In this document: piece after piece, positions 24,916 through 33,117 of the stretch
How the letters are laid out: every line of letters begins with the position of its first letter
Position numbering within the stretch: position 1 is the first letter of the stretch
Assembly: GCF_004151105.1 (NCBI RefSeq)
Contig: NZ_PHRF01000152.1
Span: forward strand, 1 to 64,000
Reading direction: 5' to 3'
DNA from: Streptomyces sp. L-9-10
GTDB taxonomy: Bacteria; Actinomycetota; Actinomycetes; Streptomycetales; Streptomycetaceae
DNA length: 64,000 nt
The notes under the pieces: model-generated
Told to the model about the DNA's origin: nothing
Databases searched by the model: none
Seen by the model: only the letters and a program-made list of their open reading frames with translations
Position numbers and translations under genes: made by a program

Positions 24916-26445
24916 TCACGAGCCCTGCGGCTGGCGGGCGTCCGCCGTCGACAGTCGCGGTCCGGTCGGCAGGAACGCCGACCAGGCGGCGGGGATCGGC
25001 GCCGGATCGACGGCCTTGTAGCCGAGCCGGTTCTGGGCCTGCTGTGCTTCCTGCTGCGCCGCCTGCTTCTGTTCTTCCGACCCGGACGAGCCGATGCCGG
25101 AGTCGTCCGTCGCGCCGTCGCCGTTCGACTGCATCGCGTAGCGCAGTCCGGTGTCGGTGACGAGGAAGACGAATCCCGAGTCGGTCCTCGATCCCTTGAA
25201 CTGACGGAAGAGCTGGCCGGATCCCGGGGTGACATAGCCGCTGCTCGACCCGGTCGGCAGCGTCGCGGGGAAGTCGGTGCCCGCCCACGTGCTGAGCGTG
25301 GTGGTGCCGTTGTCCTCGTCCACCTCGTGCAGCACGTTGCACACCGTGTTACGGCTGTCGTCGCCGGTGCTCGCCGAGTTGACGGACTCCGGAGCGTTCT
25401 CGGGCCAGTCCCGGTCCTGTCCGAACGCCTCGCCGGGCTGAATCGCGGCCCGGCTGACCGGCCTGGCCTTTCCCGCCTGGCCGACGTCGATCAAGTCCTT
25501 GCTGTTGAGCAGCAGCTTCGCGGTGAAGTCCGAGACGGGGGCGACCCGGCCCTCAAGGACCAGGTAGTGCTGGTTCCTTGTGCCGTCGGTGGCGGTGAGG
25601 ACCGTGCCCACCTTGTCGGCCTCGGCATCCAGTTCACCGGGGGCGTCGGCGTCGGAACCAGGAATTCCGTCGATCTCCGGGAAGGTGATCCGGTCCCCCT
25701 TGTGCAGGGTGTCCAGCCAGCCGGTGGACACCCGCTGCGGCTTGGTGCCCGTGCCCACCAGTTGGCTCACCAGCAGGCTGTCCTTCTCCACCTCGTACGC
25801 CTTGCCCTCGGCGTCGACGACGTAACGGGTCCTCGTCGCGGAATCCTCCACGTACAGCAGCTGACCGCCTCGCAACTGGCTCGCGCCCTCGGTCTTCTTC
25901 TGCTCCCGTTCGGCGAAGACGAAGGACGCCTTCTGGATGGCCCTGCCGCCCTCGCCCGGCCGCTCGCAGACCGCCCAGCGCTTCGTGGCCCCGGCCTCCT
26001 TCGCGTCGGGCAGCCGGTCGGGGGCATAGGGGATGCCGAGCGTGGCGCCGTGCGGGATCTTGCCGTTGTCGAGCACCGACTCGTCGACGTTGATGACCTT
26101 GCCCTTGTCCGGGGCGAGGAGGAGCTTGGCGGAGGACATGTTCAGGACGGGGTGGAGCTGGGTCCTGTCGCCGGTCCTGAGCACCACATAACGCGTGGTG
26201 GACTTGCTGGCGATAATGACGTTCTCTTCGGGCTTGTTCCAGTTCTTGGGCGCCACCGGCTTGAACATCCCCCAGGCGCCGAACACCGCGAGAACCACCA
26301 CACCGACGATCGCGCCGGGCACCACCGCGCGAAGCGGTCGCGGCGCGCCCTCCTCCGAGCCGGTCGGGCTGGGCTGTACGAACTGCGCGATCAGCCTTCG
26401 CTTCGCGAAGGTGTATGCGTTGAGTTCGTCCCGTCGTGATGCCAT
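24916..26445 (-). CDS. eccB: Type VII secretion protein EccB
   Basis: A 509-aa EccB family protein: a short cytoplasmic N-terminus (MASRRDELNAYTFAKRR), one transmembrane helix at about residues 38-60, and a large extracytoplasmic domain built of repeats. Family-specific features include TTRYVVLRTGDRTQLHPVLN shortly after the membrane helix, paired cysteines (AVCERPGEGG and TVCNVLHEVDE) and GYVTPGSGQLFR. The C-terminal stretch is Gln-rich. The first gene of a two-gene unit with the mycosin; divergent from eccE over 183 bp. Confidence 0.95.
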   Translation of the reverse strand: MASRRDELNAYTFAKRRLIAQFVQPSPTGSEEGAPRPLRAVVPGAIVGVVVLAVFGAWGMFKPVAPKNWNKPEENVIIASKSTTRYVVLRTGDRTQLHPVLNMSSAKLLLAPDKGKVINVDESVLDNGKIPHGATLGIPYAPDRLPDAKEAGATKRWAVCERPGEGGRAIQKASFVFAEREQKKTEGASQLRGGQLLYVEDSATRTRYVVDAEGKAYEVEKDSLLVSQLVGTGTKPQRVSTGWLDTLHKGDRITFPEIDGIPGSDADAPGELDAEADKVGTVLTATDGTRNQHYLVLEGRVAPVSDFTAKLLLNSKDLIDVGQAGKARPVSRAAIQPGEAFGQDRDWPENAPESVNSASTGDDSRNTVCNVLHEVDEDNGTTTLSTWAGTDFPATLPTGSSSGYVTPGSGQLFRQFKGSRTDSGFVFLVTDTGLRYAMQSNGDGATDDSGIGSSGSEEQKQAAQQEAQQAQNRLGYKAVDPAPIPAAWSAFLPTGPRLSTADARQPQGS

Positions 26446-26628
26446 CTGTCCGCTGTCCCTCTCCCCCACCGGGCGACCAGGCTCCCACACTCGCCGAGCG
26501 GGCCTGCTGTCGTACCAGCCCCCTACTATGCATGCTGGCGCTTCCGTCGCACTGCTCCGGTAGGGTGATCGGCCGGTCAACGCCCGTAGGAAATTTGGTA
26601 ATTACGGACACGAGGGGGCAACGCGGCG

Positions 26629-27975
26629 ATGGGTACGGCGACGCGCGAGCGCAATGGGCGGACCACCGGACAACCCCCTGACCAGTCCCGGAGCAATTCC
26701 CGACGGCAACGCAGCAACGCCCGGCCGGTGACGCCTCCGTCGGCGGTCCCCGCGGCCACCACCCCGCGCGCCCTGTCGCGCACCAGCCGGGTCGGTCCCT
26801 TCCAGCTGCGTCAACTGGTGCTGGTCGAGGCGGCGGTCGCGCTGGCCCTGATCGGTGGGGCGCTCGGCGGGCTCTGGCTGGTGCCCACGCTCGTCATCGC
26901 CGCCGTGCTGGTGCTGGTCGCCGTGATACGCCGCCGCGGTCACGCCATACAGGACTGGGTGTCCACCGCCCTCGCCCTCCACTCCCGCAGACGGGCCGCG
27001 GAGCCATGCGCCTGGGAAGTCGATCCGTCGCTGGTTCCGGTCGTGGAGAGTGTGCCGGGATTCCGTCCCTTCACCTACGTCGACCGGGACCGTCGTACGG
27101 TCGGCATGCTCGGTGACGGCTCGTTCCTGACGGCGGTGGTACGGGTCGAGGCGAGCAGCGACGCGCTGCGCCCGGTGTTCGGGGCGCGGTCGCTTCCGCT
27201 CTCCCTGCTGGGCGATGCCCTTGAAGTCGACGACATCGCGCTGGAGTCGGTGCAGTTGGTGCAGCAGGTGCGGGCAGCGCCCGCGCCGCATCTTCCCGAG
27301 CAGTCGGTGGCCCGGCTCTCGTACGCCCCGCTCCAGGAGCGGACCGGAGCGCCCGCGCTGCGGCTCACCTGGGTGGCGGTGAAACTGGACCCGGAGCTGT
27401 GCCGGGAGGCCGTCGAGGCGCGTGGCGGCGGCATCGAGGGGGCCCAGCGCTGCCTGGTGCGGACGGCGGACCATGTGGCGAGCCGTATCACCGGCGCGGG
27501 TTTCCGGGCCGTGGTACTGGACCAGGACGAGCTGAACTCCACCATGGCGACGTCGGCGTGTGCGAGTCCGGCGCTGTCCGCCCGCGCGGGACGGCCGGAG
27601 ACCGCGCCTCGTCGGCGTACGGCCGAGACACCGCGCGTGTGGCGGTGCGACAACCGCTGGCACACCACCTACGCGGTGGCCCGCTGGCCCGAGTTGGGAC
27701 GGGCCGCGACCCCGCTGCCCAAGCTGGCCGCGCTGCTCACGGCGGCGCCGGCGTACGCGACGACCTTCAGCCTCACCCTGCGGCCCGGCACGCACCGGGG
27801 TTCGATGACCATGTCGGGTCATGTGCGGATCACGGGCGGCACCGACACCGGACTGGTGCGGGTGCGACGGTCGTTGGAGCAGGCGGCGCGGTCGGCGAAG
27901 GTCGGTCTCGTACGGCTGGACCGTGAGCAGCTGCCCGGCGTACTGGCGACGCTGCCCCTGGGAGGAGCGCGATGA
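26629..27975 (+). CDS. eccE: Type VII secretion protein EccE
   Basis: A 448-aa protein matching the EccE layout: a basic, Ser/Pro-rich start and two transmembrane helices at about residues 64-103 (LVLVEAAVALALIGGAL and VPTLVIAAVLVLVAV). A cytoplasmic or peripheral domain follows, with FRPFTYVDRDRRTVGMLGDG and TTYAVARWPELG. EccE sits at the periphery of the ESX membrane complex. The GAGGGGG before the ATG is spaced about 10 bases. Its last four bases overlap the next start (ATGA). Confidence 0.85.
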   Translation: MGTATRERNGRTTGQPPDQSRSNSRRQRSNARPVTPPSAVPAATTPRALSRTSRVGPFQLRQLVLVEAAVALALIGGALGGLWLVPTLVIAAVLVLVAVIRRRGHAIQDWVSTALALHSRRRAAEPCAWEVDPSLVPVVESVPGFRPFTYVDRDRRTVGMLGDGSFLTAVVRVEASSDALRPVFGARSLPLSLLGDALEVDDIALESVQLVQQVRAAPAPHLPEQSVARLSYAPLQERTGAPALRLTWVAVKLDPELCREAVEARGGGIEGAQRCLVRTADHVASRITGAGFRAVVLDQDELNSTMATSACASPALSARAGRPETAPRRRTAETPRVWRCDNRWHTTYAVARWPELGRAATPLPKLAALLTAAPAYATTFSLTLRPGTHRGSMTMSGHVRITGGTDTGLVRVRRSLEQAARSAKVGLVRLDREQLPGVLATLPLGGAR

Positions 27976-28691
27976 CCGCCGGAAGCGGGACGGCGCGCGG
28001 GCTGCGGGGGCTGCGCGGCCCCCGCCACGCGGGACACACGCTGGCCTTCGAGGATCTGGGCGCGCTGTCGCTGCCCGTCGGGGACGACGGGGTGGTGATC
28101 GGTGACGACGCCGAGGGGCGCCCCCAGCTGGTGGGGTTCCACCGTTCGACACCGTACGACGTGCTGCTGATCGGCGGGTTGTGGACGGCTCAGGTGCTGG
28201 CGCTGCGCGCGGCGGGCACGGGCGCGCGGGTGGCGGTCGAGACCGGGCGCGCCCAGGCGTGGACCCGGCTGGCGCAGGCCGCGGGCGCGGGGCTGGACTG
28301 CATCACGCTCCACGAGGTGGGCCGCGTCCCGCCGATGGGTGCGACGGTGGGCAGCCCGGTCGTGGTGGTCCGGGACTGCGGAATGCGGCCGCCGCGCGGG
28401 CGCGTGGTGTCCTCGCCGTGGCAGTCGGTGCTGACTCTCCTGCCGTATCTGAGCCCGGTCGCGCCCCGGTTGATGCGGGCCGCCACGCTGGTGGGTGTCC
28501 AGCGGGTGTCACCGCAGGAAGCGGAGCAGATCGGCAGGATCCTGGGGCTGTCCCAGGTCGAGCGCGAGGCCCTGCCCACGCTCGCGGACGGTGTGACGCT
28601 CTGGTGCGCCGGGCGTGAGCGCCACTGGGTGATGACGGGCGCCACGGACGCCGAGACCGGACTGCTCGGCGTCGCCCGCCGGATGGACTGA
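27972..28691 (+). CDS. Uncharacterised protein translationally coupled to eccE
   Basis: A 239-aa protein without signal peptide or membrane helix. Visible segments are LPVGDDGVVIGDDAEGRPQL, a Rossmann-like region TPYDVLLIGGLWTAQVLALR with GARVAVETGRAQAWTRLAQA, and a C-terminal helical part VSPQEAEQIGRILGLSQVE. I do not recognise a family. The ATGA overlap with eccE implies expression in fixed proportion, so it is probably a soluble partner of the secretion machine. It is the least explained core gene of this locus. Confidence 0.85.
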   Translation: MTAGSGTARGLRGLRGPRHAGHTLAFEDLGALSLPVGDDGVVIGDDAEGRPQLVGFHRSTPYDVLLIGGLWTAQVLALRAAGTGARVAVETGRAQAWTRLAQAAGAGLDCITLHEVGRVPPMGATVGSPVVVVRDCGMRPPRGRVVSSPWQSVLTLLPYLSPVAPRLMRAATLVGVQRVSPQEAEQIGRILGLSQVEREALPTLADGVTLWCAGRERHWVMTGATDAETGLLGVARRMD

Positions 28692-28692
28692 T

Positions 28693-28731
28693 TCCACATC
28701 GGGAGTCCACATCGGGATTCCACACCCGGTG
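28693..28731 (+). repeat. Three 13-bp direct repeats after the eccE operon
   Basis: Units TCCACATCGGGAG, TCCACATCGGGAT and the diverged TCCACACCCGGTG follow one another from 28693, directly after the stop of the 239-aa gene. Confidence 0.8.
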
Positions 28732-28879
28732 CCACGTCCGGCATTCGGCACCGGATCTTCACGTCGTGTGCGCACCGCGCGAACAGGCGTCGAACTTACC
28801 GGAGCGCCCTGTCGGCTTGAGGGGGCTGTCCTAAGATGTCCGAAGTGACGTCGGCCGTTACCGAAGGGAAGCTTGACTG

Positions 28880-29113
28880 ATGGGGAGCGCACAGGAGAAG
28901 GAAGAGCTGTACGCCCTCGACATCTCGGGTGTCGAGTGGATCGGCGCCCCCGGCACGAGCGCGGACGAGGAGCGGGTCGAGATCGCCTACCTGCCCGAAG
29001 GGGCCGTCGCGATGCGGTCGTCCATCGACCCGGACACCGTGCTGCGCTACACCGAAGCGGAGTGGCGGGCGTTCGTACTCGGCGCGCGTGACGGCGAGTT
29101 CGATCTGCGCTGA
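28880..29113 (+). CDS. DUF397 domain protein
   Basis: A 77-aa protein of the DUF397 type common in Streptomyces: short strands with W and G positions (LDISGVEWIGAPG, YLPEGAVAMRSSIDPD) and the family ending EWRAFVLGARDGEFD. In many loci a DUF397 gene accompanies an XRE regulator; none is adjacent here, so this is a solitary copy within the secretion locus. GAAGGGAAG precedes the ATG. Role unknown. Confidence 0.85.
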   Translation: MGSAQEKEELYALDISGVEWIGAPGTSADEERVEIAYLPEGAVAMRSSIDPDTVLRYTEAEWRAFVLGARDGEFDLR

Positions 29114-29168
29114 GGCGGCCGGGACACAGGACGCACGGGCGGGACGTACAGCCAGGACGTACACAGGC

Positions 29169-29198
29169 AGGGGCGCGCTTCGGACGGAGCGCGCCCCT
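29169..29198 (+). terminator. Terminator after the DUF397 gene
   Basis: A perfect 11-bp stem, AGGGGCGCGCT with AGCGCGCCCCT, and an 8-nt loop, 55 nt after the stop codon. Confidence 0.8.
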
Positions 29199-29223
29199 TA
29201 CGTGTGCGTTCGGACGCGCGTTC

Positions 29224-29301
29224 CGGATTCCCGTCCCGGATTCCCGTCCCGGACTCTCGTCCCGCATTGTCGTCGCGGATTGTCGTCGCGGATTGTCGTC
29301 G
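29224..29301 (+). repeat. 13-bp tandem repeat array, six copies
   Basis: Units are CGGATTCCCGTCC (twice), CGGACTCTCGTCC, CGCATTGTCGTCG, then CGGATTGTCGTCG (twice), followed by a partial copy. The period of 13 is not a multiple of three, which argues against coding. Confidence 0.9.
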
Positions 29302-29723
29302 CGGATTCGTGCGTCACGACGGCTCGGGGCTCGACACCGAGACCGGATTGTTGGGCAGCGCACACCGGACGGGCCGGAACCGGGCCGTGGACAGCGGGTG
29401 CACCCGACCGGGGTGGATTTCGCCAGGATCTCGTACAGGGATGTACGGATTTGACCGTTCGTCCCGTTCACTCTCCGCCCCGCACTGTTCACTTGAGGGC
29501 AGGCCGAGGGCGGTACATGTTGTACGGGACGGCCGTTGACGGACCGGGTCCGGCCTGACGTGTCGACGCCGTTGGCGATTAGGGTGGGTGTGGGCGCGGC
29601 AGCGTTGAACTTGTGGACAGGCCGACCGCGTCGTAAGGGGAAGAGCCGGGCGGACCGGACGTACAGATTCGGTCGCCCCCACCCACCACGGCACAAGGGT
29701 GCTCGACCACATCAGGAGGCAAA

Positions 29724-32700
29724 GTGAAGGGCGATCGGGACGAGACGCGCGGAGGCTGGAACCGGCCTGCCGCGGACGATCAGTCCGACGTGGAGCCCGA
29801 GATGACGGGTGAGTTCACCATCGACTACACCCCGCCGGCCTGGTACACGCAGAACACGCCGGGGGACACGTCCGGTGGTGGCGCGGCGAGCACGCCGCCG
29901 CCCGCGTCGTTCACGACCCCTCCCCCGCCGCCGGACGGTGCGCCCGTCGCCGTGCCAGGGCTGCCCTCGGGCAGTGGCTTCGAACCCCACTGGGCACCGG
30001 CACACCAGCCGGCACCCCCGGTGCAGGCGCCCGTTCAGATCCCGCCGCCCGAGCCCGCGCCGACGGCGGCCACAGCGCCCGCGCCCGCATCCGTTCCCGC
30101 ACCCGCACCCGCACCCGCACCGGACGTTGCCCCGGTTTCGACTTCGGCCTCGGCTGCGGCTTCGGCTTCGGAGCCCGCTCCCGCCGCGTCGGAGCCGTTC
30201 GGCGGCGGCGACGTCGAGAGCGGGTCGACCATGCGGTTCTCCCCGGCGTCCCTCAAGCGGGAGATCGCCGAGCAGGAGGCGGCGAGGAACAGGGCCGCGG
30301 AGAGCCCGGAATCCGGTGCTCCCGAGGGACCGGACAGCGCCGAGGTCGTACGCGTGAGCGAGCCCGAGGGCACGCCCGATGCCGAGTCCGCGCACGCGCC
30401 CTCCCACGCGGTGGTCGCCGACGATACGGAGGAAGCGGGGGCGCCGGACGTACCGGAGCTCGCGGCCGACCCGGCCCCGGAGGCCGAGACTCCGGCAGTG
30501 CCCGGGACCACGGAAGAGGCCGAGGGTTCCCGGGAGCGTGAGGACGACGAACGCGACGGCGGCGTGACCGCCGACGCCGACGAACCGGCCGACCCCGCGC
30601 CCGCGCCCGCGGTCGTGGACGCGGTCACGGATGCCGTTCCCCCGGCCCCCGCACCTGCGGACGAGCCCCAGGACGCTCCCCCGGCCCCCGCGCCGGCCCA
30701 GCCCTGGGCCGCTCAGCCGGCCGCGGCCCAGAGCCCCGGACTGCCTCCGCTGCCGCCCGCGTACCAGCCCGCCGCGCCGACGGCCGCGCCGCAGTGGCCC
30801 GTACAGGCCCCCGCCCCGGTTCAGGCCCAGCCGTACGCGCAACCGCAGCCCGAGCCCCAGCCGCAGAGCCCCGCGCCGGCTCCGAACGCCTGGCCCGGAC
30901 AGCCGCAGCAGAGCGGGTACGGCTTCCCCCACCAGGCCCAGCCCGGACACCAGGCCCAGCCGGGACAGCCCGGACACCAGGCGCAGCCCGGCTGGCAAGA
31001 TCACCCTGGGCACCCCGGGCACCCGGGACACCCCGGCCAGTCCGGGCACCCCGCCCCGGCCGCTTTGCCGCCCGCCGTACCCGGCCCCGACGCCCCCGTC
31101 CCGCCGCCGGGTTACGGATTCCCGCACCAGCAGGGGCAGCCGAACCCGTACGCCCCCTCCCCGCAAGGCGGTTACGGCTTCCCGCAGCAGGGCCAGCAGA
31201 GTCAGCAGGGAGCGCCGGGCGGCTACGGATTCCCCCAACAGGGCCAGCCCGGACAGCCGGGACAGCCAGGCCAACCGGGACAGCCGGGACAGCCGGGACT
31301 CCCCGGCCAGCAGGCACACCCCGGTCAGCCGGGCGCCGGCGGTTCCGCGCCACTGCCTCCGCAGGCGTCTCATCTGCCCGTACCCTCCACCCCGAACCTC
31401 CCTGCCCAGCAGGCCCCGCACGCCCCCCAGCCCCCTCAGGCCCAGCCCCAACCGCATCAGCAGTCCACGCCCGGGGCGCCTCCGGTGGATCCGCGTACCG
31501 GCGCCGCCTGGCCCTCCGCCGTCTCGCACGATCACCGCGAGCGGTCCGTGCCCGGCGCCCCGCTCGGCTATACGGCCGCCGTGGAGCTCTCCTCCGACCG
31601 GCTGCTGCGGAACAACAAGCCGAAGGCCAGGAGCAGCCGCAATCCGTCCGGCGGTTCGCGCTTCAAGATCGGTGGGAAGGCCGCGGAGGCGGAGCGCCTG
31701 CGCAAGCTCGAACTGATCCGTACACCGGTGCTCTCCTGCTACCGGATCGCGGTCATCAGCCTCAAGGGCGGTGTCGGCAAGACCACGACGACCACGGCGC
31801 TGGGCTCCACCCTGGCCACCGAGCGGCAGGACAAGATCCTGGCGATCGACGCCAACCCGGACGCCGGCACGCTCGGCCGCCGCGTACGGCGCGAGACCGG
31901 CGCGACCATCCGCGACCTGGTCCAGGCGATCCCGCATCTGCACAGCTACATGGACATCCGCAGGTTCACCTCGCAGGCGTCCTCCGGTCTGGAGATCATC
32001 GCCAACGACGTGGACCCGGCCGTCTCCACGGCGTTCAACGACGAGGACTACCGGCGCGCGATCGAGGTCCTGGGCAAGCAGTACCCGATCATCCTCACGG
32101 ACTCGGGTACCGGTCTGCTCTACAGCGCGATGCGCGGAGTGCTGGACCTGGCCGACCAGCTGATCATCATCTCGACGCCGTCCGTCGACGGCGCGAGCAG
32201 CGCGTCGACGACGCTCGACTGGCTGTCCGCGCACGGCTACGCCGACCTGGTGCAGCGCTCCCTCACGGTGATCTCCGGGGTCCGCGAGACCGGCAAGATG
32301 ATCAAGGTCGACGACATCGTGCAGCACTTCGAGACCCGCTGCCGCGGGGTGATCGTGGTGCCCTTCGACGAGCATCTGGCGGCCGGGGCCGAGGTGGACC
32401 TCGACATGATGCGGCCCAAGACGCGTGAGGCGTACTTCAATCTCTCCGCGATGGTCGCGGAGGACTTCGTACGGGCCCAGCAGGCGCAGGGGCTGTGGAC
32501 GGCGGACGGCCAGCCGCCGCCGCACCTCGTCCCGCCGATGCCGGGTCCCGGCCAGCAGCCGATGCCGGGGCAGTCCCCGTACGGCCAGCCGGCGCAGGGC
32601 CAGCCGTACGCGCCCCAGCAGTATCCCCAGCACTACCCGCCGCAGCAGCCGCAGCAGCACCATCCGCACCAGCAACAGCCGTACCCCTACCCGCCCCAGC

Positions 32701-32921
32701 AGCAGGCGGGCCCGCCCCAAGGACCCGGTGGTCAGCAGGGCTGGCAGCCACAGCATCCCTCCCCCGCCGGCCAGCAGCCCGGACACCCCCAGCAGCCCGG
32801 TCAAACCCATCAGCCGGGACAGCCGGACCAGTCCGGCCGGCCGGACTTGCAGGGACCCGTCCCGCCCGGTGGCTGGCCGCAGCAGCAGCCCCCACCAGCA
32901 CCGCCAGCGCCTCAGCAGTAA
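29724..32921 (+). CDS. MinD/ParA-like ATPase with long disordered arms
   Basis: A 1065-aa protein. Residues 1-620 are low complexity: acidic and Pro/Ala-rich, then Gln/Pro/Gly repeats such as GQPGQPGQPG. A MinD-type P-loop ATPase occupies about 660-920, with deviant Walker A LKGGVGKTTTTTALGS at about 679 and TDSGTGLLYSAMRGVLDLAD and PSVDGASSAS further on. A second Pro/Gln-rich arm ends the protein. GTG start with AGGAGG. Homologues accompany type VII loci in Streptomyces and resemble mycobacterial EspI in layout. It may position or gate the secretion machine. Confidence 0.92.
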   Translation: MKGDRDETRGGWNRPAADDQSDVEPEMTGEFTIDYTPPAWYTQNTPGDTSGGGAASTPPPASFTTPPPPPDGAPVAVPGLPSGSGFEPHWAPAHQPAPPVQAPVQIPPPEPAPTAATAPAPASVPAPAPAPAPDVAPVSTSASAAASASEPAPAASEPFGGGDVESGSTMRFSPASLKREIAEQEAARNRAAESPESGAPEGPDSAEVVRVSEPEGTPDAESAHAPSHAVVADDTEEAGAPDVPELAADPAPEAETPAVPGTTEEAEGSREREDDERDGGVTADADEPADPAPAPAVVDAVTDAVPPAPAPADEPQDAPPAPAPAQPWAAQPAAAQSPGLPPLPPAYQPAAPTAAPQWPVQAPAPVQAQPYAQPQPEPQPQSPAPAPNAWPGQPQQSGYGFPHQAQPGHQAQPGQPGHQAQPGWQDHPGHPGHPGHPGQSGHPAPAALPPAVPGPDAPVPPPGYGFPHQQGQPNPYAPSPQGGYGFPQQGQQSQQGAPGGYGFPQQGQPGQPGQPGQPGQPGQPGLPGQQAHPGQPGAGGSAPLPPQASHLPVPSTPNLPAQQAPHAPQPPQAQPQPHQQSTPGAPPVDPRTGAAWPSAVSHDHRERSVPGAPLGYTAAVELSSDRLLRNNKPKARSSRNPSGGSRFKIGGKAAEAERLRKLELIRTPVLSCYRIAVISLKGGVGKTTTTTALGSTLATERQDKILAIDANPDAGTLGRRVRRETGATIRDLVQAIPHLHSYMDIRRFTSQASSGLEIIANDVDPAVSTAFNDEDYRRAIEVLGKQYPIILTDSGTGLLYSAMRGVLDLADQLIIISTPSVDGASSASTTLDWLSAHGYADLVQRSLTVISGVRETGKMIKVDDIVQHFETRCRGVIVVPFDEHLAAGAEVDLDMMRPKTREAYFNLSAMVAEDFVRAQQAQGLWTADGQPPPHLVPPMPGPGQQPMPGQSPYGQPAQGQPYAPQQYPQHYPPQQPQQHHPHQQQPYPYPPQQQAGPPQGPGGQQGWQPQHPSPAGQQPGHPQQPGQTHQPGQPDQSGRPDLQGPVPPGGWPQQQPPPAPPAPQQ

Positions 32922-32942
32922 GGCATCAGAGGTAGAGACCAA

Positions 32943-32978
32943 TGAGGGGCCGTACCGTCTTCACGGTGCGGCCCCTCA
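32943..32978 (+). terminator. Strong terminator after the MinD-like gene
   Basis: A 16-bp stem (one T-G wobble) closed by a CTTC tetraloop, starting 22 nt after the stop codon. It isolates the secretion locus from the ABC transporter operon. Confidence 0.85.
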
Positions 32979-33117
32979 CCGCATTCCCGCAGACCACACG
33001 GGGTATGGGCGGCCGTTGACTCAGCCGGACGGGCGCTGATAAACCTTCGCTTCACCAGTTGGCGAATCAGCAGCAACCCGGCTTCTCCGTGCGAGTGATA
33101 ACACGAGGTCACCGTCC

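Larger units (their letters stand above)
29114..29723. other. 610-bp gene-free region before the MinD-like gene
   Basis: No open frame here has coding character. The region holds a terminator (29169-29198), a 13-bp tandem repeat array (29224-29301) and, toward its right end, the promoter of the MinD-like gene. A possible promoter is CTGACG (29555-29560) with TAGGGT (29580-29585) spaced 19 bp; the spacing is long, so this is weak. Confidence 0.6.

Noticed and set aside
29224..29301. CRISPR array
   Set aside because: Units are 13 bp and directly adjacent with no spacers; this is a simple tandem repeat and no cas genes are near.
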